53,719 nucleotides of DNA from Psychrobacter sp. UBA3483. GTDB taxonomy: Bacteria; Pseudomonadota; Gammaproteobacteria; Pseudomonadales; Moraxellaceae. A model generated the notes under the pieces. The model did not search any database, was not told the DNA's origin, and worked only from the letters and a program-made list of their open reading frames with translations. Numbering within the stretch: position 1 is the stretch's first letter; each line of letters begins with the position of its first letter. The translations under genes were made by a program, and so were the position numbers. Shown in pieces: positions 7,905 through 15,877 of this stretch. The DNA is taken from the NCBI RefSeq assembly GCF_002377905.1, contig NZ_DFQS01000029.1, forward strand, positions 1 through 53,719. Direction: 5' to 3'.

Positions 7905-8354
7905 ATGAGCCAACTTAAACAGACGTTATCTGACACCATCAAAACTTCTATGAAAGCGCGCGAGCTTGAGCGCGTTAAAGTGTTGCGCAACGTTCAATCT
8001 GTGGTCAAGCAGATTGAGATTGATCGCCAAACCGAGCTTGATGATGCGCAAGTATTAGAAGTGCTACAAAAGCAGCTCAAACAGCGTCATGAATCATTGT
8101 CTATCTTCACCGAAAATGGTCGCGATGATTTGGCCAGTAAAGAGCAGTTCGAGATTGATATTATCAATGAGTTTATGCCAAAACAAATGGATGATACCGA
8201 GCTTGCCGCTTTGGTCAATACCGAAATAAAAGCGCAAGGCGCCACCTCAATGCGCGATATGGGCAGCGTGATGGGCGTGTTAAAGAATAAAACCGCAGGC
8301 CGTGCTGACCCCGCATTAATCTCTAAACTGGTCAAAGATGCTTTGCAAGGTTAA
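7905..8354 (+). CDS. yqeY: GatB/YqeY domain-containing protein
   Basis: A 149 aa protein made up of the YqeY domain, related to the C-terminal tRNA-binding domain of the GatB amidotransferase subunit. Family features seen are the basic N-terminal helix (TIKTSMKARELERVKVLRNV), the central YxxQ-like helical segment, the acidic FMPKQMDD stretch (about 90-97) and the GSVMGVLKNKTAGRADP motif (about 123-139). The precise biochemical role of stand-alone YqeY proteins is unsettled; a link to tRNA is a family-level inference. An AAGGA ribosome binding site precedes the ATG. It follows rpsU but is separated by its terminator, and ends at a hairpin inside the 3' end of the convergent bepA. Confidence 0.93.
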   Translation: MSQLKQTLSDTIKTSMKARELERVKVLRNVQSVVKQIEIDRQTELDDAQVLEVLQKQLKQRHESLSIFTENGRDDLASKEQFEIDIINEFMPKQMDDTELAALVNTEIKAQGATSMRDMGSVMGVLKNKTAGRADPALISKLVKDALQG

Positions 8355-8412
8355 TTGAAGTTAAGAAAAGTTATATATTCTTAATTTGCGTATCGACCCA
8401 AGCGATAAAAAC

Positions 8413-8447
8413 AACCGCCTAAGGCTTAAAGTCTTTGGCGGTTTTTA
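8413..8447 (+). terminator. Intrinsic terminator of yqeY overlapping the bepA 3' end
   Basis: AACCGCC (8413-8419) pairs with GGCGGTT (8437-8443), extended by an inner AAG/CTT pairing and followed by T residues. The right arm and loop lie inside the last codons of the convergent minus-strand protease gene, so the two genes share sequence at their ends. Confidence 0.75.
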
Positions 8448-10062
8448 CCGCTTTGATTTCCGCATTAATATTGGCGAGTAAAGGTCGGGCGCTGCTCGCT
8501 TGCGCAGTTTTTTGCATTTGCTCGGTCAATTGCTTGGCTTGCGTCAACGAGGTCAGCGCACGCTCATAGCGTCCACTCCACAGCTGGTCATGACTGCGGT
8601 AGCGTAGCGCATTGATGGTGGCGATTTTTGCCAGTTGCGGCGACTCGGTAGTTTTGGCAATTTTTTCATTGGCCAGTTGCAAGCTTTGCCATGCATAGCG
8701 GTCACTTGGCTGCTGCTCGGTCAAGGGCTTAAGCAGTGCTTGCGCCTTGGCTGGCTGATTGCTATTGGTCAGTGCTTCCGCTAAATAAAGACGCAAATCG
8801 CGGCGCTCAGGATATAAGCGCTGCTGTCTCTCAAGCAGTTCCGCCGCTTGTTGCCATTTATTCTGCTCAGTGAGAATTTGACTTTGGGTTATGGACAATA
8901 ACGGCTCGAGTATTTGCCGCTGGGCTGCGGGTAACGCTAACAGCTCAGTATATATCTCATTGGCCTCGCCAAAACGCTGCTGCTCGCCATACCAATACAT
9001 CAGCGCCAATTTTGCGCCAACGCTATTTTTCGCGGCGGTCGTCAACGCAGTTTCAGAAACATGCTCACCCGTGCTTTGCGTGCGCCAATAGAGCAAATCA
9101 AACAATGCTTGATGGCGCTGCTGCTTGGATAAAGGCAAGGCATCGTAACGTTGGGCGCGGCTTTGCGATTCGCTTAAGCGCTCGTTACTCAAAGGATGCG
9201 AGCGCACAAAACTGGGCAGGAATTGATTGGCAGTTTGGTTGAGCTGGCTTTTTTGATTCATTGTTGCAAAAAATCGCGGCATGGCGCGTGGATCGTAACC
9301 CGCTTGGTTCATGATTTGCATGCCCACGCGGTCGGCATCACGCTCATTACTACGGCTAAAAGCCATGCTGCTATTCATGGTAGCGGTTTGGCTGCCCATC
9401 ATGACTGCCGCCGCCGCATCGCCATCGACCGCTGATGCCGCAATTGCTGCCAGCATACCGCCTATTTGCATCAGTAAGGCTTTTTTGCGCTCATCCGCGC
9501 CGCTCTCATAATGGTGCTGACTAATATGAGCCACCTCGTGAGCAACGACGCTGGCAAGCTCATCCATGCTGCTCGCCGCCAGTATCGTTCCGGTATTGAG
9601 GCCAATTACCCCGCCGGGCGCTGCAAAAGCATTGATACTGGGGTTATCAATAATAACCAAACCCAGTGGCGCTTGCTGGCGAGCTTGCGCATTTAGCCGC
9701 CATGTCATCTCTTTGATGGTTTCATAAATCCAAGGATCGTGCTCCATCTTCGCGCGACTATTGATGTTTCTTAATGACCATTCACCAAGCAGTTTATTTT
9801 CATATTGCTCAGCAAAGCTTAGCCCCTGCCCGCGTAAATTGGGTAAATCTAATTCTTCAGCGTGGGACGTCTGCCATGAACCATAAGAAAATGGCGCGGC
9901 TTGTATGCCAGCACTATTAGCCGTGGTTGCCAGTGCCAATAAGGTAGCAGATATACTAACCTTTCGCACAAAAGCGCTTGGTAATGTCGTTACTGGTTTG
10001 TTAAGCAGCGATTTTTTAAACAGCGATTTTTTAAGCAGTGCTGGTCTATGAAAATAATACAA
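8419..10062 (-). CDS. bepA: Periplasmic M48 metalloprotease with TPR domain, BepA-like
   Basis: A BepA/YfgC-type zinc protease and chaperone concerned with outer-membrane protein (LptD, BAM) quality control in E. coli. It is 547 aa. An N-terminal secretion signal (hydrophobic core about 36-50, likely cleavage near Ala-Asn-Ser-Ala) is preceded by an unusually long basic segment containing the repeated motif KKSLFKKSLL. The M48 domain carries HEVAH (175-179) and the downstream ligand Glu240 in SNERDADR. The C-terminal half is helical and TPR-like, ending near residue 530. It stands alone and convergent with yqeY. The start may be further in, because the repeat region is not typical of a signal peptide. 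Confidence 0.88.
   Translation of the reverse strand: MYYFHRPALLKKSLFKKSLLNKPVTTLPSAFVRKVSISATLLALATTANSAGIQAAPFSYGSWQTSHAEELDLPNLRGQGLSFAEQYENKLLGEWSLRNINSRAKMEHDPWIYETIKEMTWRLNAQARQQAPLGLVIIDNPSINAFAAPGGVIGLNTGTILAASSMDELASVVAHEVAHISQHHYESGADERKKALLMQIGGMLAAIAASAVDGDAAAAVMMGSQTATMNSSMAFSRSNERDADRVGMQIMNQAGYDPRAMPRFFATMNQKSQLNQTANQFLPSFVRSHPLSNERLSESQSRAQRYDALPLSKQQRHQALFDLLYWRTQSTGEHVSETALTTAAKNSVGAKLALMYWYGEQQRFGEANEIYTELLALPAAQRQILEPLLSITQSQILTEQNKWQQAAELLERQQRLYPERRDLRLYLAEALTNSNQPAKAQALLKPLTEQQPSDRYAWQSLQLANEKIAKTTESPQLAKIATINALRYRSHDQLWSGRYERALTSLTQAKQLTEQMQKTAQASSARPLLANINAEIKAVKTAKDFKP
10005..10042. repeat. 15-base tandem repeat in the 5' end of bepA
   Basis: The unit CAGCGATTTTTTAAR occurs twice head to tail, with a third copy decayed after CAG. 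It is in frame and encodes a repeated Lys-Lys-Ser-Leu-Phe-like block before the signal peptide, so copy-number change would keep the reading frame. Confidence 0.7.
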
Positions 10063-10408
10063 GTGCGTATCCTATACGAGTAATTCTAACGTCTTTTTGA
10101 CTATACGAGCTTGTTTATCGAAGGTCAATTGCCTTCCGCATCTGGCTACCAATAACGCTGCCACGCGTCACGCTTGTGCAACATGCTTGTGTAAACTTAA
10201 GCGTTATAAAGCCAATTGTTAAATGTAAAGTTTGAGGCGATCGCCCAGTCGTCATTAGATGTGCTGATTGACCAATGATTATGATAACTATATTCAACTG
10301 CAATTGAGTAGTGGCAATTTGCTATAATAGTAAGTCTTGATAAATGCTTGTTTTATGCAGGCGACAAGTGCTACTTTCTCAAACATTGATATTTCAAAGG
10401 TTTATTTT
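10063..10408. other. Intergenic region between bepA and the TusA-like gene
   Basis: 346 bases between divergent genes. It holds the extended -10 promoter at 10320-10328 for the plus-strand gene. Nothing else is recognised; the short open frames here lack ribosome binding sites and family resemblance. Confidence 0.6.
10320..10328 (+). promoter_or_regulatory. Extended -10 promoter for the TusA-like gene
   Basis: TGC followed directly by TATAAT (10323-10328) with no good -35 at 16-18 bases. It lies about 80 bases before the preferred start codon. Confidence 0.5.
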
Positions 10409-10891
10409 ATGTCTACTGATAACCAATCTGTCATTATGCGAGACTCATATCCTATTCTTTTTGCCGAAACTGTGTCTGACGCGCAGCAGCAATCGATAAC
10501 GCAGCTGCTTAATTTATTGCCAGCAGATACTCTTAGCTTAGTAGAAAATTTCGACCTAGCAGCTAGTGCAGAGCAAAAACAGCCAAGAATTATTAAAAAT
10601 ATGGTCGATGGCCGCGGACTTGCCTGCCCTATGCCACTATTAAAAACCAAAGTGGCGCTACGTGAAGTAGGGGTTGGTGAGTCGCTATATGTCGTTGCCA
10701 CGGATCCAAACTCACAAGCTGATATCAGCGCTTTTTGTCAGCAGAGCCAGCAAACGGGCACAGCAAACCCCTTATTATTGTTTATCAATCAAGCAACAGC
10801 GGCAAGTAGCGACAAAATGCTAGGAGCAAAAACCAGTACTACTGTTGATACAATACATCACTTCATCATTACCAAAACTGATAGCAACTAA
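10409..10891 (+). CDS. TusA-family sulfur carrier protein with N-terminal extension
   Basis: A 160 aa protein from the ATG at 10409, chosen because AAAGG lies 8-9 bases upstream; an upstream in-frame TTG at 10337 would add 24 unconvincing residues. The C-terminal half holds a TusA/SirA domain with the signature DGRGLACPMPLLKTK (about 67-81, active Cys73), followed by the usual beta-alpha-beta pattern (SLYVVATDPNS, about 92-102). TusA proteins relay persulfide sulfur, for instance to tRNA 2-thiouridine synthesis or sulfur metabolism. The first 60 residues have no recognised domain and are absent from classical TusA (about 80 aa). rpoH follows on the same strand 78 bases later. Confidence 0.8.
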   Translation: MSTDNQSVIMRDSYPILFAETVSDAQQQSITQLLNLLPADTLSLVENFDLAASAEQKQPRIIKNMVDGRGLACPMPLLKTKVALREVGVGESLYVVATDPNSQADISAFCQQSQQTGTANPLLLFINQATAASSDKMLGAKTSTTVDTIHHFIITKTDSN

Positions 10892-10969
10892 GCGGCGCTA
10901 TCCTTTACAATTATAACTATAAGATTTTTATCTGACTCATTGCTTATCTATTTAACCAAGGTCAAGAAT

Positions 10970-11995
10970 ATGGCTAATACTTCTAATAACGCTGCAAATA
11001 CCCGTAAAAAAGACAGCGCAGCACCTGAAAAAAACGAAGCACGCGATGCGGCCTTGAAAGCCGCTGCGGCGCGCCCGCCTTACGATGCCAGCGCACTTGG
11101 CGACACCCGTACTCGTGACTTAGTGCCCGCTATGCCAACGCATTTATCAGCGCCTGGCGTAAATCTGGGTGCTTATATTAATACCGTGCATCAAATTCCG
11201 ATTTTGACACCGACTCAAGAGCAAGAGCTTGCTCACCGCTATTATGATGAGGGCGATGTTGAAGCGGCGCGTCTGCTGGTTATGTCACACTTGCGCTTTG
11301 TGATTCATATTGCCCGTAGCTACTCAGGCTATGGTCTGCCGCAAGCAGATTTAATCCAAGAAGGCAACTTGGGCTTGATGAAAGCGGTCAAGCGCTTTGA
11401 TCCTAATAAAGGCGTGCGTTTGGTATCCTTTGCCGTGCATTGGATTAAGGCCGAGATTCATGAATTCGTCATTCGTAACTGGCGTATTGTCAAAGTTGCT
11501 ACTACTAAAGCGCATCGTAAATTATTCTTTAACTTACGCAGCCTGAAAAAGACCAACAACCAGTTAACGCTCGAAGAAGCCGATGCAATCGCCAACGACC
11601 TGAATGTAACGCGCAAGCAAGTGCTTGAAATGGAGTCACGCTTGACCTCGTATGATGCGTCGTTTGAAGCGCAATCGAGCGATGATGACGATGGCCGCTA
11701 CGCGCCGCAGCTGTTTTTAGAAGATGGCATCGACCCTGCAGAGATGGTTGAAGAGGATGATTGGGAAGAGAACAATTCATCGGCTCTACTAGCTGCGATG
11801 GATACGCTAGATGACCGTTCACGCGATATCGTTGAACAGCGCTGGCTTTCTGAGCAGAAATCAACCTTACATGAGCTAGCAGCGGTTTACTCTATCTCAG
11901 CAGAACGCGTGCGCCAAATCGAAAAAAACGCCATGGACAAAATCCGTGAAGCCATGACCATCGATAGCGTTATTTTGCCTGATGATATCCAATAA
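10970..11995 (+). CDS. rpoH: RNA polymerase heat-shock sigma factor RpoH (sigma-32)
   Basis: The sigma factor directing transcription of heat-shock genes. From the ATG at 10970 (AAGG about 8 bases upstream) it is 341 aa; an upstream TTG in frame is less likely. An Ala- and charge-rich N-terminal tail of about 55 residues precedes region 1.2 (NLGAYINTVHQIPILTP). Region 2 contains DLIQEGNLGLMKAVKRFDP. The RpoH box around HRKLFFNLRSLKK identifies sigma-32 rather than RpoD or RpoS. Region 4 has LHELAAVYSISAERVRQIEK near the C-terminus. The long N-terminal tail and an acidic patch (SSDDDDGRYAP) are larger than in the 284 aa E. coli protein. Confidence 0.96.
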   Translation: MANTSNNAANTRKKDSAAPEKNEARDAALKAAAARPPYDASALGDTRTRDLVPAMPTHLSAPGVNLGAYINTVHQIPILTPTQEQELAHRYYDEGDVEAARLLVMSHLRFVIHIARSYSGYGLPQADLIQEGNLGLMKAVKRFDPNKGVRLVSFAVHWIKAEIHEFVIRNWRIVKVATTKAHRKLFFNLRSLKKTNNQLTLEEADAIANDLNVTRKQVLEMESRLTSYDASFEAQSSDDDDGRYAPQLFLEDGIDPAEMVEEDDWEENNSSALLAAMDTLDDRSRDIVEQRWLSEQKSTLHELAAVYSISAERVRQIEKNAMDKIREAMTIDSVILPDDIQ

Positions 11996-12058
11996 ATTTC
12001 AGCGTGTTAGTTAAAGCTTACCTAGGATAAAAGTTCTATTTATAACACGAGTTTTACC

Positions 12059-12430
12059 ATGCTAAATTGGATAAGTATCGCGGCCATTAATATGGCTATC
12101 GCCGTCGCGTTGGGCGCGTTTGGCGCTCATGGGCTTAAAAATTCGGTCAGCATTCAGCAGCTTGAATGGTGGCAGACGGCAACTCTATATTGGTTTGTAC
12201 ACGGGCTCGGCTTATTGCTCGTCGGTATTCTTATTCGTCTTAATTATACAACCCAAACCACGGCATGGCTGCTACAAATCGGCGCACTTATTTTTGCAGG
12301 CAGTTTATATGCCATGACGCTTGGTGCGCCGCGCTGGCTTGGCGCCATTACTCCTATCGGCGGTGGGCTGATGATTGTAGGTTGGCTATGGCTTGCTGTC
12401 TCGACATTTCGTTTAGGCCATACTGCTTAA
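12059..12430 (+). CDS. DUF423 family small membrane protein
   Basis: A 123 aa inner-membrane protein with four hydrophobic segments. The N-terminal ALGAFGAHGLKN motif (about 18-29) and the later LYAMTLGAPRWLGAITPIGG stretch (about 83-102) mark the DUF423 (YgdD) family, which has no established function. It sits between rpoH (63 bases upstream) and thiS (66 bases downstream), all on the plus strand. Co-transcription with thiS is plausible because the only clear terminator follows thiS. Confidence 0.9.
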   Translation: MLNWISIAAINMAIAVALGAFGAHGLKNSVSIQQLEWWQTATLYWFVHGLGLLLVGILIRLNYTTQTTAWLLQIGALIFAGSLYAMTLGAPRWLGAITPIGGGLMIVGWLWLAVSTFRLGHTA

Positions 12431-12496
12431 GTTAAATAACAAAATGGGTTAATGGATTAGTAACAAAGGATTATTAACTTTTAGGGAGCACATATT

Positions 12497-12697
12497 ATGA
12501 GTAATATTAGTGTCAATGGTAAAAAATTGCAGACCACTCACCAAACCGTCCAAATGGTCGTCAATGAGCTTGGACTTAGTAAAGGCCGCTATGCGGTTGA
12601 AATCGATGGTGAACTGATTCCAAAAAGTGAGCTTGATAAAGTGCGTATTGCTGAAGGTATGAATATCGAAGTCGTTCAAGCGGTTGGTGGTGGCTAA
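12497..12697 (+). CDS. thiS: Sulfur carrier protein ThiS
   Basis: A ubiquitin-like sulfur carrier for thiazole formation in thiamine synthesis. At 66 aa it has the standard size and ends in Gly-Gly-Gly (EVVQAVGGG), where the C-terminal glycine is adenylated by ThiF and thiocarboxylated. The N-terminal ISVNGKKLQT and central ELGLSKGRYAVEIDGELIPKSE-like beta-grasp pattern fit. A GGGAG ribosome binding site lies upstream. The usual partner thiG does not follow; a terminator does, so thiazole synthase must be encoded elsewhere. Confidence 0.92.
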   Translation: MSNISVNGKKLQTTHQTVQMVVNELGLSKGRYAVEIDGELIPKSELDKVRIAEGMNIEVVQAVGGG

Positions 12698-13029
12698 CTT
12701 ATTGGATAAAAATCTATACCGATCATTCTTTATGCATACAAATTAAGCGTATTATCGCTAAACTGAGTGGTTAGCGACTGATTAAATTTAAAACTTAATA
12801 CTAAAAAAGACCTCTAACGTAAATACGCTGAGGTCTTTTTTCATTTGTCATGCTCTTTAATAACTAAAGCAACTTTACGAGCTATCATTCCAATATGATT
12901 ACTTAATAAATACGCCAGTTATAATAATTGTCTTATAGGCTATCTTCTATCAAGCAGTCATAATAATAAAGTCAGCTACTATGTAGAGCGGTTGCTGTAG
13001 TGAATACTACTTAGAGCAGGACAAACCCA
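12698..13029. other. Intergenic region between convergent thiS and hpf
   Basis: 332 bases. The only recognisable element is the bidirectional terminator at 12802-12842. The remainder is AT-rich with no coding signal. Confidence 0.6.
12802..12842. terminator. Bidirectional intrinsic terminator (thiS / hpf)
   Basis: AAAAAAGACCTC pairs with GAGGTCTTTTTT around an inner CGT/ACG mini-stem. A-runs and T-runs allow termination from both strands. It is about 105 bases after thiS and about 190 bases after the convergent hpf. Confidence 0.9.
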
Positions 13030-13410
13030 TTACATGGCAGGTGCAGCATCATCAGCTGTTAGCTCTTCGTAGCGTTCATCACGCCCTGGACCTTGAGTTT
13101 TCTTACGATCCTGACGGGTTTTATATTTACGTACTTGTCTATCAAGCTTGTCTGCCATCTCATTAATGGCTTTATACATATCGTCTTCGCAGGCTTGGAC
13201 AAACATCTCTTGACCTGCAACTCGCATAATCGCTTCGGCCTTATGGGTCTTTTTTCCGCCTTCACTTGAGCCGCTATTATCTAGCGATAATTTTACCTGA
13301 ATACTTTGAATCTGATCGAAATGACGTTCTACTTTTACAAGCTTTTCGCGAACGGCGTTGTCCATGGCTTCGGTAACACTGATATGGTGACCACTGATAG
13401 AAACATTCAT
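13030..13410 (-). CDS. hpf: Ribosome hibernation promoting factor
   Basis: A YfiA/HPF-type protein that binds the 30S decoding region and inactivates ribosomes in stationary phase or stress. It is 126 aa, longer than short HPF (about 95 aa) but lacking the full dimerisation domain of long HPF. The N-terminus MNVSISGHHISVTEAMDNAVREK and central segment EAIMRVAGQEMFVQACEDDMYKAI (split over about 65-90) are typical, followed by a basic stretch KLDRQVRKYKTRQDRKK and an acidic tail. It lies downstream of rpoN on the same strand, a conserved pairing, though with a 431-base gap. An AAAGGA ribosome binding site supports the start. Confidence 0.93.
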   Translation of the reverse strand: MNVSISGHHISVTEAMDNAVREKLVKVERHFDQIQSIQVKLSLDNSGSSEGGKKTHKAEAIMRVAGQEMFVQACEDDMYKAINEMADKLDRQVRKYKTRQDRKKTQGPGRDERYEELTADDAAPAM

Positions 13411-13841
13411 ATTATCGTCCTTTTATTATTGCTTATATTATTACTTACAATCAGCAGATGATCGCGCTTTACAGCTTTTATCATTCCGCCTTACCAATAA
13501 TTCATCCCGTACCTTTCTTATCATCAAGTTTGGCTTATCATTTTTTAATGACCAACGGCTTTACAGCTCTACTCCTTTATCAAAATAAAAAATTAAAATA
13601 CATTTTTATCATTTGTTAAATTAACTAAATCGGCCAAACCGATACTTGGTTTTCGTTGTTGGTATGACTCTAATTTGTCATGAAAACCAAAGAGTAGCAA
13701 GACATCAAATTGTAAGTAAATGTAATAATAAATGATGTTTCATGAATGTTTCTATATAATCAAAAAATTTTATTTTTTATTTACGTTTAAATTGGCTTGA
13801 TTTTGGCGGTATGACATTTATAAGTCGTTGAATGACAACAT
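13411..13841. other. AT-rich intergenic region between rpoN and hpf
   Basis: 431 bases of visibly AT-rich DNA separating rpoN from hpf on the minus strand. It is long enough for an independent hpf promoter, but no convincing sigma-70 or -24/-12 element was recognised. No coding signal or strong hairpin is seen. Confidence 0.55.
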
Positions 13842-15584
13842 TTAATATTTTTGTTTACGCTGAGTGGATGATCCGATATTCATTGCTTCACGATATTTGG
13901 CTACCGTTCGTCTGGCGATATCGATGCCTTCTGCGAATAAAAAATCTTTTATGCGGCTATCAGATAATGGCTTTTTCGGATCTTCATCAGCGATAAGCTG
14001 TTTAATCATGGCGCTGATGGCGGTTGAGGAGATGTCACCGTCGCTACTGCTAACGTGAGATGAGAAAAAATGCTTAAGGGAAAACAACCCTTGTGGTGTC
14101 AAAACGGTTTTGCTCGTAGTCAGGCGCGAAACGGTCGATTCGTGCAAATCAACTTCTTCGGCAATGGCCTTTAAAATCAAAGGCTGCATGGCAGTTGCGC
14201 CATGTTGCAAAAACTCTTGCTGGTAGCGCACGATACTGGTTGCTACTTTTAATAGGTTTTGATTGCGCTCTTCGATACTGCGAATAAACAGGCGCGCATC
14301 GGTGAGATTTTCGCGCAGATATTGATTGTCAGGGCTGTCATCGCCGCGTTTGACCAAATTGGCATATTCTTGATTGACTCGCAATTTAGGCAAAGTGTCA
14401 GGATTAAGACGTACTTGCCAGCCATCTACTTGCGCAGTCGTGTCGTTTCCGTTTTTGTTATCGGTGGTGTGATTGCTATGGTGGCGGCGAATCGGCGTGA
14501 CCAATACATCAGGAATATCGTAGCTTTCTGACGGCTGCATATAATCGGGCTGACTGCTTTGAAATAGTAGGCCGGGTGATGGATTTAACGTACGTAGCAG
14601 GTTAAGCGCCGGGGTAATCTGTTCAGGCGCGAGGCCCGTGAGTTCAGTCAAGGCTTTGATATTATTGCTGACCAAATGCTCACTGGCTGAGAGAAGCGCT
14701 TGGGCTTCTTTAAGATACTTTGTATTCGTATCAAGCTTGGACAATTGCAGCGCTAAGCACTCATTGAGGTTGCGTGCGCCAACGCCAAGCGGGTCGCACG
14801 ATTGAATCATGCGCAGTACCGCCATGACCTCATCGTGCTCGACGCGCTCGTCCCATTGATAAAAGCTGGCAATGGTATCAAAGCTTTGTAACAACTCATC
14901 GATATCGAGACGTATAAAACCCATTTCATCCATAGAATCCATGAGGTATTCGGCGATCAATGTATCTGTTTCGGAGAGGCGCTTAAAGTTCAGCTGCCAG
15001 CGTACATGGTCTTGAATGGTGGCGCTGGTGCGGCCCTGATAGCTATCAAAGTCTTCATTGCTGCCGTTATTAGCTGAATGAGTTGAAAGACTCCCTGAGC
15101 TTGTCGCGGCAGAGGCATAATTACCGCTGTCAAAACCGCTATAATCGTCACCCTCTACGGTATAGTTGTCGATTGCTTCATCATCAAAACTGGCTTGCTG
15201 TAATTTATCTAAGCTATCGCTACTGTATTCATCACTTATATTGGCAGCACTGCTATTGTCTTCATAATCAAAACCATCATCTGAAGAATGGGTAGATTTA
15301 GCAAACGAATCAACGCTAGCATTTTGGTTCCAACTATCTAGCGTTAATGGCTCGCCAAACTCATTGAGCGGCTCACCCTTATGACTGTCGTAACTGTCGA
15401 AATTATCATAGTCATCTTCATCCTCTTCCACACGTTCAAGCAAGGGATTGCTATCAAGCTTCGCCTGCACCTCCTGCGCAAGCTCAAGACTAGAGAGCTG
15501 CAGCAATTTGATGGCTTGCTGCATTTGCGGGGTCAGCTTTTGCGAGGTATTTAGCGTGGTCGCCAATCCAAACGACATACTCAT
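13842..15584 (-). CDS. rpoN: RNA polymerase sigma-54 factor RpoN
   Basis: The alternative sigma factor that needs enhancer-binding ATPases. Region I is intact (about 1-50, Gln- and Leu-rich, LTPQMQQAIKLLQLSSLEL). The core-binding and helix-turn-helix domains follow, and the RpoN box ARRTVAKYRE is at about 557-566. At 580 aa it is about 100 residues longer than E. coli RpoN (477 aa). The excess is an acidic, Asp/Ser/Tyr-rich region II (about 51-186) and a polar insert near 375-395. A possible AAGG lies 13 bases upstream, so the start between two close ATGs (residues 1 and 3) is not settled. Confidence 0.95.
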   Translation of the reverse strand: MSMSFGLATTLNTSQKLTPQMQQAIKLLQLSSLELAQEVQAKLDSNPLLERVEEDEDDYDNFDSYDSHKGEPLNEFGEPLTLDSWNQNASVDSFAKSTHSSDDGFDYEDNSSAANISDEYSSDSLDKLQQASFDDEAIDNYTVEGDDYSGFDSGNYASAATSSGSLSTHSANNGSNEDFDSYQGRTSATIQDHVRWQLNFKRLSETDTLIAEYLMDSMDEMGFIRLDIDELLQSFDTIASFYQWDERVEHDEVMAVLRMIQSCDPLGVGARNLNECLALQLSKLDTNTKYLKEAQALLSASEHLVSNNIKALTELTGLAPEQITPALNLLRTLNPSPGLLFQSSQPDYMQPSESYDIPDVLVTPIRRHHSNHTTDNKNGNDTTAQVDGWQVRLNPDTLPKLRVNQEYANLVKRGDDSPDNQYLRENLTDARLFIRSIEERNQNLLKVATSIVRYQQEFLQHGATAMQPLILKAIAEEVDLHESTVSRLTTSKTVLTPQGLFSLKHFFSSHVSSSDGDISSTAISAMIKQLIADEDPKKPLSDSRIKDFLFAEGIDIARRTVAKYREAMNIGSSTQRKQKY

Positions 15585-15877
15585 GGGTGACTGATTACCT
15601 TCCGATCGTGGTGAGATTCTATATGTTCTGCTTAAAGCCTGCGCTTATTGATACTTATCATCGCTAATAAGGGCTTTAGCCTATCAGGTCATGACGATAG
15701 CATTTTTTGCTACAATGTTGCTATGATAATTTATATTCTGTTCAGATAAGCTATTTTTTAGCTTTTGCTCAAATCATAAAACTTTAATAGCTTTGCAGGG
15801 ATGCCAAGCTTTTAAATATAACAGGATAAAAATTAAATAAGAGCAAAGCTCTATAAAGCTTAAAAATCGAGAATATT

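Noticed and set aside
10115..10303. Minus-strand 62-codon frame between bepA and the TusA-like gene
   Set aside because: No ribosome binding site or family resemblance; overlaps the probable promoter region.
12431..12496. Possible TPP riboswitch before thiS
   Set aside because: The 66-base gap is too short and has no CUGAGA-type conserved core.
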